Shown piece by piece: positions 24,937-34,116 of a DNA stretch of 64,000 nt (position 1 is the first letter of the stretch; the number at the start of each line of letters is the position of its first letter). This DNA comes from Pigmentiphaga sp. H8 (lineage in GTDB: Bacteria > Pseudomonadota > Gammaproteobacteria > Burkholderiales > Burkholderiaceae_B): positions 682,001-746,000 of the forward strand of contig NZ_CP033966.1 in assembly GCF_003854895.1 (NCBI RefSeq). The letters run 5' to 3'. A model generated the notes under the pieces. That model saw only the letters and a program-made list of their open reading frames with translations, did not search any database and was not told where the DNA came from. The position numbers were made by a program, and so were the translations under genes.

Positions 24937-25776
24937 ATGAACGCGGTAGCGGCGCAGGTCCAGCGACACGCGGCCACAAGCCGGTCGAAACTGGCGATCG
25001 ATCACATGACCTATCGTTACTGGGTCGAGCGCAACCAGACGGAATTCCTGGCCTTCGACGATGTGTCGCTGGACGTGCGCGAAGGGGAGTTCGTCTGCAT
25101 CGTCGGCCCCAGCGGCTGCGGCAAGACCACCTTGCTGAACATCGTGGCGGGCCTGCTGCGCTACCAGGAAGGGACCATGCGCATCAACGGCGAACTGGTC
25201 AACGGTCCCGGCGTGGGGCGCTCGATGGTGTTCCAGTCCGCCAGCCTGCTGCCATGGCGCACCGTGCGGGGAAATGTCCGTTACGGCATGGAAATGCAGC
25301 GCCGCTTCGACCGCGCCACGATGGATGCCCGCACCGAACAGTTCATCAGGATGGTGGGCCTGTCGGGCTTCGAGGAACGCTATCCGTCCGAACTGTCCGG
25401 CGGCATGCAGCAGCGCGTGAACCTGGCGCGCGCGCTGGCTACCGATCCCGACGTGCTGTTGATGGACGAGCCCTTCGCCGCGCTGGATGCGCAGACGCGG
25501 GAGTTCATGCAGTCCGAGCTGTTGAACATCTGGGCGCGTTCGCGCAAGACGGTGCTGTTCATCACGCACCAGATCGACGAAGCCGTGTATCTGGCCGACC
25601 GCGTGGTCGTGATGGGAACGCGGCCGGGCCGGATCAAGCGGGAGTTCCGCGTGGACTTCCCCCGTCCGCGCGAACTCTCGCTCAAGCGCGGGGCCGATTT
25701 CCTGCGGATGTCGGACGACATCTGGAAGCTGATCGAGGAAGAGGCCGACCGCATCAACGTGATCCGCGCGGAATGA
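24937..25776 (+). CDS. ABC importer ATPase, taurine/sulfonate/nitrate class
   Basis: This 279-residue ATPase has Walker A GPSGCGKTTLLN, signature LSGGMQQRVNLARAL, Walker B VLLMDEPFAALDAQTRE and switch histidine FITHQIDEA, typical of SsuB/TauB. A C-terminal extension of about 25 residues rich in charged residues follows the ABC domain. AAGGAG stands seven bases before the ATG at 24937. The 142-base gap upstream is AT-rich around 24880-24905 and is likely to hold the operon promoter. Permease and receptor genes follow with short gaps. Confidence 0.88.
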   Translation: MNAVAAQVQRHAATSRSKLAIDHMTYRYWVERNQTEFLAFDDVSLDVREGEFVCIVGPSGCGKTTLLNIVAGLLRYQEGTMRINGELVNGPGVGRSMVFQSASLLPWRTVRGNVRYGMEMQRRFDRATMDARTEQFIRMVGLSGFEERYPSELSGGMQQRVNLARALATDPDVLLMDEPFAALDAQTREFMQSELLNIWARSRKTVLFITHQIDEAVYLADRVVVMGTRPGRIKREFRVDFPRPRELSLKRGADFLRMSDDIWKLIEEEADRINVIRAE

Positions 25777-25790
25777 CACCAGGAGACAAC

Positions 25791-26621
25791 ATGGCAAGCA
25801 TCGCCCCATCGCTGCCGGTCAGCCGTCCGGCGGCGCGCAAGGTCGGTTTCTACAAGCGGCACGAAGCCGCGATCCTCGGCCTGTCCACCCTGGCGGCGCT
25901 GATCGCCATCTGGGAGTTCTGCTGGCAGATGGGCTGGATCTCGCCTTTGTTCTTCAGCGGGCCGTCGGCCATCGCGCGCAAGTTCATCGAGCTGTGCGCC
26001 GACGGGCAACTGGCCGCCAACGCGCTGTACAGCGGCAAGAACTACCTGATCGGCCTGGCGCTGGCCTTCTTCGTGGGCGTGCCGCTGGGCATCCTGCTGG
26101 GCTGGTACCGGCGCGCGCTGATGATGTTCGATCCGCTGATCAACGCGTTGTATGCGACGCCGCGCATCGCGCTGTATCCGCTGATCATCATCTGGTTCGG
26201 CATAGGCAGCGGCTCGAAGATCTTCGTGGTGTTCCTGTCGGCCATGCTGCCCATCATGGTCAACACGCTGGCGGGCGTGCGCAACATCGACCCCGATCTG
26301 TTGCGCGCCGCGCGCGCCTTCTGCGCGACGGATCGCCAGATCTTCACCACCGTGGCGCTGCCCTATTCGGTGCCGTTCATCCTGACCGGCGTGCGGCAGG
26401 GCGTGGCGCATGGGCTGATCGGCGTCATCATCGCCGAGCTGTCCGCGGGCAACGAAGGCATAGGCTTCATGATCGCCTACGCCGGACAGATGTTCGCCAC
26501 CGACACGCTCATGGTGGGCGTGCTCGTCACCGCCTTCGCCGGCATGGTCATCACCTGGGGCGCCGAACGCATCCAGCGCCGGTTCCAGCGTTGGCGGCCC
26601 GAGCACGTGGGCGGACGCTAG
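25791..26621 (+). CDS. ABC importer permease, taurine/sulfonate/nitrate class
   Basis: This inner-membrane protein of 276 residues has about six hydrophobic segments. The EAA-type loop reads AARAFCATDRQIFTTVALPYSVPFI, which contacts the ATPase. The N-terminal 25 residues are polar and cytoplasmic. AGGAG lies nine bases before the ATG, and the gene follows the ATPase gene by 14 bases. It belongs to the SsuC/TauC group; the ligand depends on the receptor gene at 26646. Confidence 0.88.
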   Translation: MASIAPSLPVSRPAARKVGFYKRHEAAILGLSTLAALIAIWEFCWQMGWISPLFFSGPSAIARKFIELCADGQLAANALYSGKNYLIGLALAFFVGVPLGILLGWYRRALMMFDPLINALYATPRIALYPLIIIWFGIGSGSKIFVVFLSAMLPIMVNTLAGVRNIDPDLLRAARAFCATDRQIFTTVALPYSVPFILTGVRQGVAHGLIGVIIAELSAGNEGIGFMIAYAGQMFATDTLMVGVLVTAFAGMVITWGAERIQRRFQRWRPEHVGGR

Positions 26622-26645
26622 GCTTGCAAGCAAAGGAGCGAGACG

Positions 26646-27722
26646 ATGAGTGAACGGAACGACATCCCCTCGTTGCCCGGCCGGCGCCGTTTCATGGCCG
26701 GCGCCGGCGGCGCGGCCATGCTCGGCTGGTCGGCGCTGGGCGCGGCGGCCGACAAGCCCGCGAAAATGACGCTGGCTTACCCCACCCGCAGCGGCGCCAC
26801 CTGGCCGATGTGGATCGCCAAGCGCGCCGGGCTCTACGAGAAATACGGCATCGATGCCAACCTGGTGTTCGGCGTGCATCCGGCCGGCGTCGCCATGCTG
26901 GTCAGCGGCGAGGCGCAGGGCATCAATTCCGGGCTGGACCAGGTCATCCCCGCGCTGGTACGCGATCCCAGCATGGTCATGACGCACAGCATGCTCAACA
27001 AGGGGAACTTCGCGCTGGTCGCGCGCGGCGGGATCGGCAGCGTCAAGGACCTGAAAGGCAAGCGCATCAGCGTCGGCCGCCTGGGCGACCCGCCGTATTT
27101 CTATACCGTCGAGCTGCTGCGCAAGTACGGCCTCGCGCCCAGCGACGTGCAGTGGGTGTCGACCGGCACCGACGCCGCGTCGCGCGCGAGCATGCTGCTG
27201 GGCGGACAGGTGGACGCCGGGCTGCTGACGGCGCCGTCGTACTTCAAGCTGGAAACCCAGGGCCTGAAGGTGCTGACCGAACTGCCGGACCACGAGGACA
27301 TCTACGTCAGCACCGCCTTCCTCCACAAGCGCAGCTACCTGGCCGAGCAGAGGGGCCGGGCCGAGGGACTGATCCGCGCCCATGCCGAGGCGATCAAGCG
27401 CTTCTACGACGACAAGGCCTTCGCCGTGGCGACCTTCAAGGCGTTCGACCAGCCCGAGAGCGAAGCGGACATCAGCCGGGTCTACGACATCTACGTCAAG
27501 CGCAACGTGCTGGACCGCGTGCCGCTGATTTCCAAGGCGGCCATCCAGGCGACGGTCGACCGGCTGGCGGAGCAGACGCCGGCGGTGCGCAAGCTGGACC
27601 TGGGCAAGGTCGTGGACAACAGCCTGGTGCTCAAGCTGGCCAGGGACGGATGGTTCGAGCAGTTGTTCGGCTCGGCCGTGCGCGAGGAGCAGGAGCGCAA
27701 GATCGCCGGCGCGCTGGGCTGA
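26646..27722 (+). CDS. ABC importer substrate-binding protein, NMT1/sulfonate class, Tat-type signal
   Basis: The protein (358 residues) opens with a Tat-like signal, GRRRFMAGAGGAAMLGWSALGAAA. The receptor domain starts at KMTLAYPTRSGATWPMWIAK and includes KDLKGKRISVGRLGDPPYF, which marks the SsuA/NMT1 family. AAGGAG precedes the ATG. Together with the ATPase and permease upstream it completes a three-gene importer. The ligands of this family include taurine, alkanesulfonates, pyrimidine precursors and aromatic acids, so none can be picked. The gene ends just before the convergent TauE-like gene. Confidence 0.85.
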   Translation: MSERNDIPSLPGRRRFMAGAGGAAMLGWSALGAAADKPAKMTLAYPTRSGATWPMWIAKRAGLYEKYGIDANLVFGVHPAGVAMLVSGEAQGINSGLDQVIPALVRDPSMVMTHSMLNKGNFALVARGGIGSVKDLKGKRISVGRLGDPPYFYTVELLRKYGLAPSDVQWVSTGTDAASRASMLLGGQVDAGLLTAPSYFKLETQGLKVLTELPDHEDIYVSTAFLHKRSYLAEQRGRAEGLIRAHAEAIKRFYDDKAFAVATFKAFDQPESEADISRVYDIYVKRNVLDRVPLISKAAIQATVDRLAEQTPAVRKLDLGKVVDNSLVLKLARDGWFEQLFGSAVREEQERKIAGALG

Positions 27723-27734
27723 TCTCGCCGGTGA

Positions 27735-28499
27735 TCACGACGCGAAGTAGCGCAGCACCAGGACCGCTCCCGAGGCCAGCACGACCAGCGCCACCAGGCG
27801 CAGGAAGGTCTCGCGGCTGAGCGCCAGCGTGATGCGCCGCCCCGCCCAGGTGCCCAGCAGCATGGCGGGCGCCAGCAGCAGCGCGCTGGCCAGCAGGCCG
27901 GTGTCGGCATAGACGCCGGCCACCAGAAAGAACGCGGCGCGGGTGAAGGTGGCGAGGCCGATCAGAGTGCTTTGCGTGACGCGGATGCCGTTCTTGTCGC
28001 GCAGGCGGCCGGCCAGGTAGATGGCATAGATGAAACCGCCGCTGCCGAACAGCGCGGAGAACACGCCGCCCACCGTGCCGAAGGCATAGGCCGACCGCGG
28101 CGGCAGCGCCCGGTGCGGCCGAAAGCCGCTCAGGGAATACAGCGCATAGGCGATGGCGAAGATGCCCAGCAGCAGGAGCAGGGCGTCCGGCCGGCTGCGC
28201 AGCAGGACGACGGCGCCCAGCAGGCTGCCCAGTACCATCGCCGGTACCAGCCGCCTCAGCTCGCCCACCGATGCGTGGCGGACGTCGCGCGCCACGCTGG
28301 TGGTGGCCGCGGCGAAGTCCAGCAGGGCCAGGAGCGGTACGATGGTGGCGACCGGCACGAAGTTGGCCAGCAGCGGACCGGCGACCAGCGCGGTGCCGAA
28401 ACCCGCCATGCCGAAGATGACGTAGGCCGCGGCCACGCCGGCGAACATCAGCGCGAACTGGGACGGGGTAACGGGAAGCAGGGACAGGAGGGCATCCAC
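27735..28499 (-). CDS. TauE/SafE-family membrane anion transporter
   Basis: This 254-residue inner-membrane protein has about eight hydrophobic segments in two repeats and the family motifs YVIFGMAGFGTALVAGPLLA and VFSALFGSGGFIYAIYLAGR. TauE/SafE proteins are thought to move sulfite, sulfoacetate or other organic anions, often outward. The start is GTG at 28499, the only in-frame choice giving the full first helix. It converges with the NMT1-class importer operon and is divergent from a LysR gene that may control it. The substrate is unknown. Confidence 0.8.
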   Translation of the reverse strand: MDALLSLLPVTPSQFALMFAGVAAAYVIFGMAGFGTALVAGPLLANFVPVATIVPLLALLDFAAATTSVARDVRHASVGELRRLVPAMVLGSLLGAVVLLRSRPDALLLLLGIFAIAYALYSLSGFRPHRALPPRSAYAFGTVGGVFSALFGSGGFIYAIYLAGRLRDKNGIRVTQSTLIGLATFTRAAFFLVAGVYADTGLLASALLLAPAMLLGTWAGRRITLALSRETFLRLVALVVLASGAVLVLRYFAS

Positions 28500-28595
28500 G
28501 GCGTGGCTCGATCGGGGCGACGGCAGCAGTCTGGGCCCTGGGCGCTCGGCGGTCCAATTCTAAAATCAGGCCTCATCCATCTCATCGCGCGATAA

Positions 28596-29501
28596 ATGTT
28601 CTCGGTCAGGCAGCTTGGATACTACGTGGCGATCGTCGAAGCCGGTAGCTTCAGCGAGGCGGCCGAGCGGCTGCACGTCGCGCAGTCGGCGCTGAGCCGG
28701 CAGATCAAGCTGCTGGAGGAAGAGGTGGGCGTGGCGCTGCTGGCGCGCACCACGCGGCAGGTGGAAATGACGGCGGCGGGAAGGGCCTTCCACGAGGACG
28801 CGGTGCGCATGCTGGGGGAGCTGGGCGAGATGGCCAGCCGGGCCCGCCAGGCCGAGCGCGGCGTGCAGGGCAGCGTGGCGCTGCTGCATTCGAGCTCCGT
28901 GCCGCTGGGGCGGGCGCTGCTGGCGCCGCTGCGGCGCCATCTGTCGCGCCAACCCGGCGTCAGCCTGTCCATTTCGACCGCGTCGTCCGAGCAGCAGGCG
29001 CAGGACATCCAGGACGGCCGCGCCGACCTGGGGCTGGCCCGCGCGCCGGTGCTGCGGCAGTTGCCCGACGTCCTGACGGAAGTCCTGTACGACGAGGCGC
29101 TGGTGCTGGCCGTGCCGGCCGGGCACCCGCTGGCGGAGCGCGAGGCGGTGCCGCTGCACGCCTTGCGCGGCGAACGCTTCGTGTCGCTGCCGCATCCCCA
29201 TCGGGGCGGATTGAGCTATCGGGTGGTGGAATTGTGCCGGCAGGCCGGGTTCTTTCCCGAGGCGGCCCAGGCGGTGTCCCGCAAGGCGACCCTGCTGCGG
29301 CTGGTGGAACTGGGGTTCGGCGTCGCGCTGGTGCCGGCCGACATGGCGGCCGAGACGCGGGCCGAGGTGCGCCTGGTCGCGCTGGCCGAATGCGATGCCC
29401 GTACCCAGGTACTGCTGCACGTCCACCGCTCGCCCACGGCGCAGGCTCGCCAGCTTGCCGATGCGCTGCGTGCGGCCTGCGCGGGACCGCGCGGGGAATG
29501 A
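28596..29501 (+). CDS. LysR-family transcriptional regulator
   Basis: The 301 residues carry the standard LysR helix-turn-helix at about 1-60 (GSFSEAAERLHVAQSALSRQ) followed by the effector-binding domain. It is divergent from the TauE-like gene with 96 bases between the starts, a typical LysR arrangement, so it likely controls that transporter. The stop lies inside the loop of a perfect hairpin (29487-29511) shared with the convergent lysA end. Confidence 0.87.
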   Translation: MFSVRQLGYYVAIVEAGSFSEAAERLHVAQSALSRQIKLLEEEVGVALLARTTRQVEMTAAGRAFHEDAVRMLGELGEMASRARQAERGVQGSVALLHSSSVPLGRALLAPLRRHLSRQPGVSLSISTASSEQQAQDIQDGRADLGLARAPVLRQLPDVLTEVLYDEALVLAVPAGHPLAEREAVPLHALRGERFVSLPHPHRGGLSYRVVELCRQAGFFPEAAQAVSRKATLLRLVELGFGVALVPADMAAETRAEVRLVALAECDARTQVLLHVHRSPTAQARQLADALRAACAGPRGE

Positions 29502-29511
29502 CCCCGCGCGG
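29487..29511. terminator. GC-rich hairpin between convergent lysR-type gene and lysA
   Basis: CCGCGCGGGG (29487-29496) and CCCCGCGCGG (29502-29511) pair perfectly over 10 bp with a 5-base loop that contains the stop codon of the LysR gene. There is no T tract, so termination efficiency is uncertain. Confidence 0.45.
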
Positions 29512-29522
29512 ACGAGGTCCGG

Positions 29523-30815
29523 TCAGCCCAGGGTCGATTCCAGCGACAGCAACTGCGCGACGGTCTCGCGCGCGCGCACGACGTGGTAGTGGTCGCCGTC
29601 CACCATGACTTCGGCGGCGCGGGGGCGGGTGTTGTAGTTGCTGGCCATGACCATGCCATAGGCGCCCGCCGATTCCACGGCCAGGTAATCGCCTTCGCGC
29701 ACGGCCAGGTCGCGGTCCTTGGCCAGCCAGTCGCCGCTTTCGCACACCGGCCCGACCACGTCGTAGCGTCCGGCCGCCTCGCCCGCGCGGGGCGCCACGG
29801 CCAGCACGCCGTGATAGGCCTCGTACAGCGTCGGACGGATCAGATCGTTCATGGCCGCGTCGACGATCAGGAAGTTCTTCGCTTCCGTGGGCTTGAGATA
29901 CTCCACGCGCGTCACCAGCAGGCCGGCGTTGCCGACCAGCGAGCGGCCGGGTTCCAGCACGATCTGGCGCGAGCCGTAGCCGCGCGCGTCGATGCGTTCG
30001 AACACGCGGGACAGCAGGTCGGCCGGGGCGAGAGCGGTTTCGTCGGCATAGCGGATGCCCAGGCCGCCGCCCAGGTCCAGGTGCTCGACCTGGATGCCGT
30101 CGGCGGCCAGCTTGTCCAGCAGGTCGAGCAGCTTGTCCAGCGCGTCCAGGAAGGGCGCGGTCTCGGTGATTTGCGAGCCGATGTGGCAATCGACGCCCAC
30201 GATCTCGATGCCGGGCAGCGCGGCCGCGGTCCGGTAAGCTGCGGGGGCGTCGTCGATGGCGATGCCGAACTTGTTTTCCTTCAGGCCGGTCGAGATGTAG
30301 GGATGGGTCTTGGGATCGACGTCGGGGTTCACGCGCAGCGATACCGGTGCGCGCTTGGCCATTGCCTGCGCGACCCCGGACAGGCGGTGCAGTTCGGGTA
30401 CGGATTCGACGTTGAAGCATTTGACGCCCGCTTCCAGCGCCAGGCGCATTTCGGCGGCCTGCTTGCCCACGCCGGAGAAGACGACCTTGGCCGGATCGCC
30501 GCCCACCGCCAGCACGCGTTGCAGCTCGCCTGCGGACACGATGTCGAAACCGGCCCCCATGCGCGCGAATTCGCGCAGCACCGCCAGGTTGGAGTTGGCC
30601 TTCATGCCGTAGCAGACCAGCACGTCGCGCGAGCCGATGCCGCGCCGGTAGGCGTCGTAGGCGGCATGCAGCGCGGCGCGCGAATAGACGTACAGCGGCG
30701 TGCCGAGCTTGTCGGCCAGCAGGGCCACGGAGACGCCTTCGGCATGGAGGATGCCGTCGCGATAGGCAAAGTGGGGGCTGCCGACCGGGGTGGGCAGGGA
30801 AACGGGGGGGGTCAT
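29523..30815 (-). CDS. lysA: Diaminopimelate decarboxylase
   Basis: This 430-residue PLP enzyme makes L-lysine from meso-diaminopimelate, the last step of lysine synthesis. The PLP lysine lies in VCYGMKANSNLAVL (about residue 60). HLDLGGGLGIRY is the phosphate-binding glycine loop, and the subunit-interface cysteine and glutamate appear in GPVCESGDWL. Length fits the family (about 415-430). Its start overlaps the stop of lptM by four bases, the conserved lptM-lysA pairing of beta- and gamma-proteobacteria. Confidence 0.95.
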   Translation of the reverse strand: MTPPVSLPTPVGSPHFAYRDGILHAEGVSVALLADKLGTPLYVYSRAALHAAYDAYRRGIGSRDVLVCYGMKANSNLAVLREFARMGAGFDIVSAGELQRVLAVGGDPAKVVFSGVGKQAAEMRLALEAGVKCFNVESVPELHRLSGVAQAMAKRAPVSLRVNPDVDPKTHPYISTGLKENKFGIAIDDAPAAYRTAAALPGIEIVGVDCHIGSQITETAPFLDALDKLLDLLDKLAADGIQVEHLDLGGGLGIRYADETALAPADLLSRVFERIDARGYGSRQIVLEPGRSLVGNAGLLVTRVEYLKPTEAKNFLIVDAAMNDLIRPTLYEAYHGVLAVAPRAGEAAGRYDVVGPVCESGDWLAKDRDLAVREGDYLAVESAGAYGMVMASNYNTRPRAAEVMVDGDHYHVVRARETVAQLLSLESTLG

Positions 30816-31009
30816 TGTGTCAGGGGGGTATGCGAGATGGATTCGTTGCGCCGGGAAATGTCGTCGATGTCGCCCGTGGTCTTGGAGGCTGGAGCGGGGG
30901 CGGGCTGCACGGCCGGGGCGGGGGCCGTGGGCGCGGGCGTGGCCGGCAGGTAGAGCGGGCCCTTGATGCCGCAGGCGGCCAGCAGTACGAGCGGCAGGGC
31001 CGCCAGCAT
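30812..31009 (-). CDS. lptM: Small outer-membrane lipoprotein LptM (YifL-like)
   Basis: From the ATG at 31009 the product has 65 residues: a short signal (MLAALPLVLLAAC) with lipobox LAAC, then the hallmark GIKGPLYLP directly after the lipidated cysteine, then an Ala/Pro-rich tail. LptM helps assemble the LptDE lipopolysaccharide translocon. The chosen start gives no basic residue before the hydrophobic core, so a non-ATG start upstream that includes the RPALRRLAP segment is possible. Placed between lysA and divergent cyaY, as in related genomes. Confidence 0.8.
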   Translation of the reverse strand: MLAALPLVLLAACGIKGPLYLPATPAPTAPAPAVQPAPAPASKTTGDIDDISRRNESISHTPLTQ

Positions 31010-31136
31010 CGGGGCCAGGCGGCGCAGGGCCGGCCGGGCGCCGCTGGCTACAATGCTGGTATCAGCAACCAACGAGAGGTCTGGGCATGCGGCGCGCGCG
31101 GGACGCGTGGGTTTCATGTCGGACATAGTCGAAATT

Positions 31137-31478
31137 ATGAACGAAAGCGAGTTTCTTGCCTTGGCCGACGCCATCCTGGATTCCATCGAGCGTCAGGCCG
31201 ACGTGTGGTTCGAGCAGCGCGACATCGACATCGAGGCGACGCGCAGCGGCAATGTGCTGACGCTGACCTTCGCGGATCGCAGCCAGGCGGTGGTCAATAG
31301 CCAGGCGCCGATGCAGGAAATGTGGGTGGCGGCGCGCAGCGGCGGGTTCCATTATCGCCTGAAGGACGGAAAGTGGCTGGATACGCGGTCAGGGGAGGAA
31401 CTGGCGCGGGCGTTGTCGCGGATTTGTTCCGAGCAGTCGGGGGAGGAAGTCGTGGTCGAGGAACTGCCGGTTCGGTGA
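31137..31478 (+). CDS. cyaY: Frataxin-like iron-sulfur assembly protein CyaY
   Basis: The 113-residue protein has the acidic first helix (NESEFLALADAILDSIERQ), the strand SGNVLTLTFAD and the core motif MQEMWVAARSGGFHYRLKDG of frataxins. CyaY binds iron and tunes the IscS cysteine desulfurase. The start at 31137 matches the usual MN/T-x-x-EF beginning; the in-frame ATG at 31116 would add seven residues. It is divergent from lptM, and a TGGCTACAAT extended -10 element near 31045 probably drives it. Confidence 0.88.
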   Translation: MNESEFLALADAILDSIERQADVWFEQRDIDIEATRSGNVLTLTFADRSQAVVNSQAPMQEMWVAARSGGFHYRLKDGKWLDTRSGEELARALSRICSEQSGEEVVVEELPVR

Positions 31479-31519
31479 CTTCCGAACACGGCCAGCTCCG
31501 GGGCGTCTCGTGGCGCCGG

Positions 31520-31540
31520 CCGCCCGCGGCGTGCGGGCGG
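31520..31540. terminator. GC-rich hairpin between convergent cyaY and mrcA
   Basis: CCGCCCGC (31520-31527) and GCGGGCGG (31533-31540) pair perfectly over 8 bp around a 5-base loop. It lies between the convergent stops of cyaY and the penicillin-binding protein gene. No T tract follows on either side. Confidence 0.4.
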
Positions 31541-31552
31541 GTATAGAGGCGG

Positions 31553-33916
31553 TCAGGGCAGGTATTCCTGGCGGGTGTTGCCCCCACCGCTGTTGCTGCC
31601 GGAATTGCCGCCATTGCCATTGATCAGGTTGCCCAGGCTGTCGATCAGCCGCGACATGGGATCGGTGGAGGGGGGCGGCAGGCCGACGGAGGCGACGGCC
31701 TGGCCGGGCGGGAATTCTGCGAAGTAGTAGTCGCCGTTCTGCACGATGATGCCGGACGGCATGGGCTGTTCGCGCTGGGGGATTTCCTTCAGCGCGCGCT
31801 GCATGTATTTCAGCCAGATGGGCATGGCGGCGCCGCCGCCGGTTTCGCGCACGCCCAGCGAGCGGGGCTGGTCGTAGCCCAGCCAGGCCACGCCGACCAG
31901 GCCGGGGGTGTAGCCGGCGAACCAGGCGTCCACCGAGTTGTTGGTGGTGCCGGTCTTGCCCGCCACGTCCTGGCGCTTGAGCGACAGGGCGGCGCGGGCG
32001 GTGCCGGTGCGGACGACGTCGCGCAGCATGGAATCGGCGATGTAGGCGGTGCGGGGGTCGATGGCGCGCAGCGATTCGTCGCCGGCCTTGGTCGGGCGGG
32101 CCTGCATCAGGACGCGGCCGGTGCTGTCGGTGACCTTGTCGATCAGGTAGGGGGTGACGCGGTAGCCGCCGTTGGCGAACACGGAATAGGCGCCAGCCAT
32201 CTGCAGCGGCGTGACCGAGCCCGCGCCCAGCGCCATGGTCAGGTAGGCGGGGTGGCGCGCGGCGTCGAAGCCGAAGCGGGTGATGTAGTCCTGCGCGTAC
32301 TGCGGGCCGATGCTTTGCAGCACGCGGATCGACACCATGTTCTTGGACTTGGCCAGCCCCTGGCGCATGGTCATGGGCGGTTCGTTCTTGCCGTCGTAGT
32401 TCTTGGGTTCCCAGCGCTGCGAGCCGGTGGCCGAGGCTTCGAGCACGAAGGGGTCGTCGGAGATGATGGTGGCGGGGGTCAGGCCCCGTTCCAGCGAGGC
32501 CGCGTAGATGAAGGGCTTGAAGCTGGAGCCGGGCTGGCGCCAGGCCTGGGTGACGCGGTTGAACTTGCCGCTGTGGAAATCGAAGCCGCCGACCATGGCG
32601 CGGATGGCGCCGTTCTGCGGGTCGGTGGAGACGAAGGCCGCCTGGACCTGGGGCGTCTGCAGGATTTCCCAGTCGTTTCCGGTTTTCAGGATGCGGACGA
32701 TGGCGCCGCGGCGGATGCGCACCGAGGGCTGGGCCTTGGCCGACAGCGCCGGCTGGACGAACTTGAGCCCCTTGCCGGTGATGTCGATGATCTCGCCCGA
32801 GCTGCGGGCCACGCGGACCTTGCTGGCATCGGCGGCCAGGACCACGGCGGACAGCAGGGTGTCGCTGTCGGGGTAGTCGTTCAGGGCGTCGTCGACGGCC
32901 TCGTTCAGCTTCTCGGGGTTGTTGTCGATGCCGCCGGGCAGGTCGACGAAGGCCTCGGGGCCCCGGTAGCCGTGGCGGCGCTCGTAGTCCAGCACGCCGT
33001 CGCGCAGGGAGTCGTAGGCGGCGTCCTGCATGTCGCGGTTCACGGTCGTGTAGACGTTCAGGCCGCGGGTGTAGGTCTCTTCCTTATAGATGTCGTAGAC
33101 CAGCTGGCGCGCCAGCTCGGCCACGTATTCGGCGCGCACGCCGAATTCCCCGCCCAGTTGGCGGACCTGCTGCTTTTCGTCCAGGGCGGCGCGGTATTCG
33201 GGTTCGGTCAGGTAGCCCAGGCCGAGCATGCGCTGCAGCACGTATTGCTGGCGCAGCTTGGCGCGGGTCGGGTTGACCACGGGGTTGTAGCGCGACGGGG
33301 CCTTGGGGATGCCGGCCAGCATCGCCGCCTCGGCGGCGGTGATTTCCGACAGCGGCTTGCCGTAGTAGATGCGGGCCGCCGAGGCGAAGCCGTAGGCGCG
33401 CTGGCCCAGGTAGATCTGGTTGATGTAGAGCTCCAGGATCTGGTCCTTGGTCAGATTGGCCTCGATCTTGAAGGTCAGCAGGATCTCGTAGAGCTTGCGG
33501 GTCCAGGTCTTTTCCGACGACAGGTAGAAGTTCCGCGCCACCTGCATGGTGATCGTGCTGGCCCCCTGGCTCTTGGACAGGTTCACCATGTTGGTCAGGG
33601 CCGCGCGCATGACGCCGGACCAGTCTATGCCGCCATGTTGGTAGAAACGGTCGTCTTCTGCCGACAAGATCGCCGATTTCAGTACATCCGGCACATCGCG
33701 GATGCGCACCACGTTGCGCCTTTCCTCGCCGAATTCACCGATCAGGGCGTTATCCGCGGTGTAGATGCGCAGCGGCATCTTGGGGTGGTAGTCGGTCAGG
33801 GCATCGAGGTCGGGCAGGTTCGGGTAGGCGAGGGCCAGCGCCAGCCCCACCAGGAGGGCGCCACAAACGGCCAGCCCGGCCAGAACGCCGGCGACCTTCA
33901 GGAGAATACGGGACAT
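31553..33916 (-). CDS. mrcA: Penicillin-binding protein 1A, bifunctional murein synthase
   Basis: This 787-residue inner-membrane enzyme builds and crosslinks peptidoglycan. One N-terminal membrane helix (GVLAGLAVCGALLVGLALAL) is followed by the GT51 glycosyltransferase domain with catalytic EDDRFYQHGGIDW. An OB-like linker (ODD) comes next. The transpeptidase domain has the serine in GSSFKPF and the KTGT box in GKTGTTNN. The tail is Gly/Asn-rich. Length is typical of class A PBPs. It is divergent from aroK with about 200 bases between, a common order near the aroKB genes. Confidence 0.93.
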   Translation of the reverse strand: MSRILLKVAGVLAGLAVCGALLVGLALALAYPNLPDLDALTDYHPKMPLRIYTADNALIGEFGEERRNVVRIRDVPDVLKSAILSAEDDRFYQHGGIDWSGVMRAALTNMVNLSKSQGASTITMQVARNFYLSSEKTWTRKLYEILLTFKIEANLTKDQILELYINQIYLGQRAYGFASAARIYYGKPLSEITAAEAAMLAGIPKAPSRYNPVVNPTRAKLRQQYVLQRMLGLGYLTEPEYRAALDEKQQVRQLGGEFGVRAEYVAELARQLVYDIYKEETYTRGLNVYTTVNRDMQDAAYDSLRDGVLDYERRHGYRGPEAFVDLPGGIDNNPEKLNEAVDDALNDYPDSDTLLSAVVLAADASKVRVARSSGEIIDITGKGLKFVQPALSAKAQPSVRIRRGAIVRILKTGNDWEILQTPQVQAAFVSTDPQNGAIRAMVGGFDFHSGKFNRVTQAWRQPGSSFKPFIYAASLERGLTPATIISDDPFVLEASATGSQRWEPKNYDGKNEPPMTMRQGLAKSKNMVSIRVLQSIGPQYAQDYITRFGFDAARHPAYLTMALGAGSVTPLQMAGAYSVFANGGYRVTPYLIDKVTDSTGRVLMQARPTKAGDESLRAIDPRTAYIADSMLRDVVRTGTARAALSLKRQDVAGKTGTTNNSVDAWFAGYTPGLVGVAWLGYDQPRSLGVRETGGGAAMPIWLKYMQRALKEIPQREQPMPSGIIVQNGDYYFAEFPPGQAVASVGLPPPSTDPMSRLIDSLGNLINGNGGNSGSNSGGGNTRQEYLP

Positions 33917-34116
33917 GAGGAAGCAGCTTCTCGTGCGAGGACGAGACCCATTATAGGAACATCGAAACGGATCGGCTTATAGACCGTCCGGCGGCCGGGG
34001 CGTTCCTGTAACAGTTGGTGTGCCGGACGCCCGGGGCCGATTTTCCGCTTCCGGCCCTCTTGCGGGATAATGCATCTTATATCGATATCTTTCTGTGGCT
34101 TCGGCCTCACGAGCTA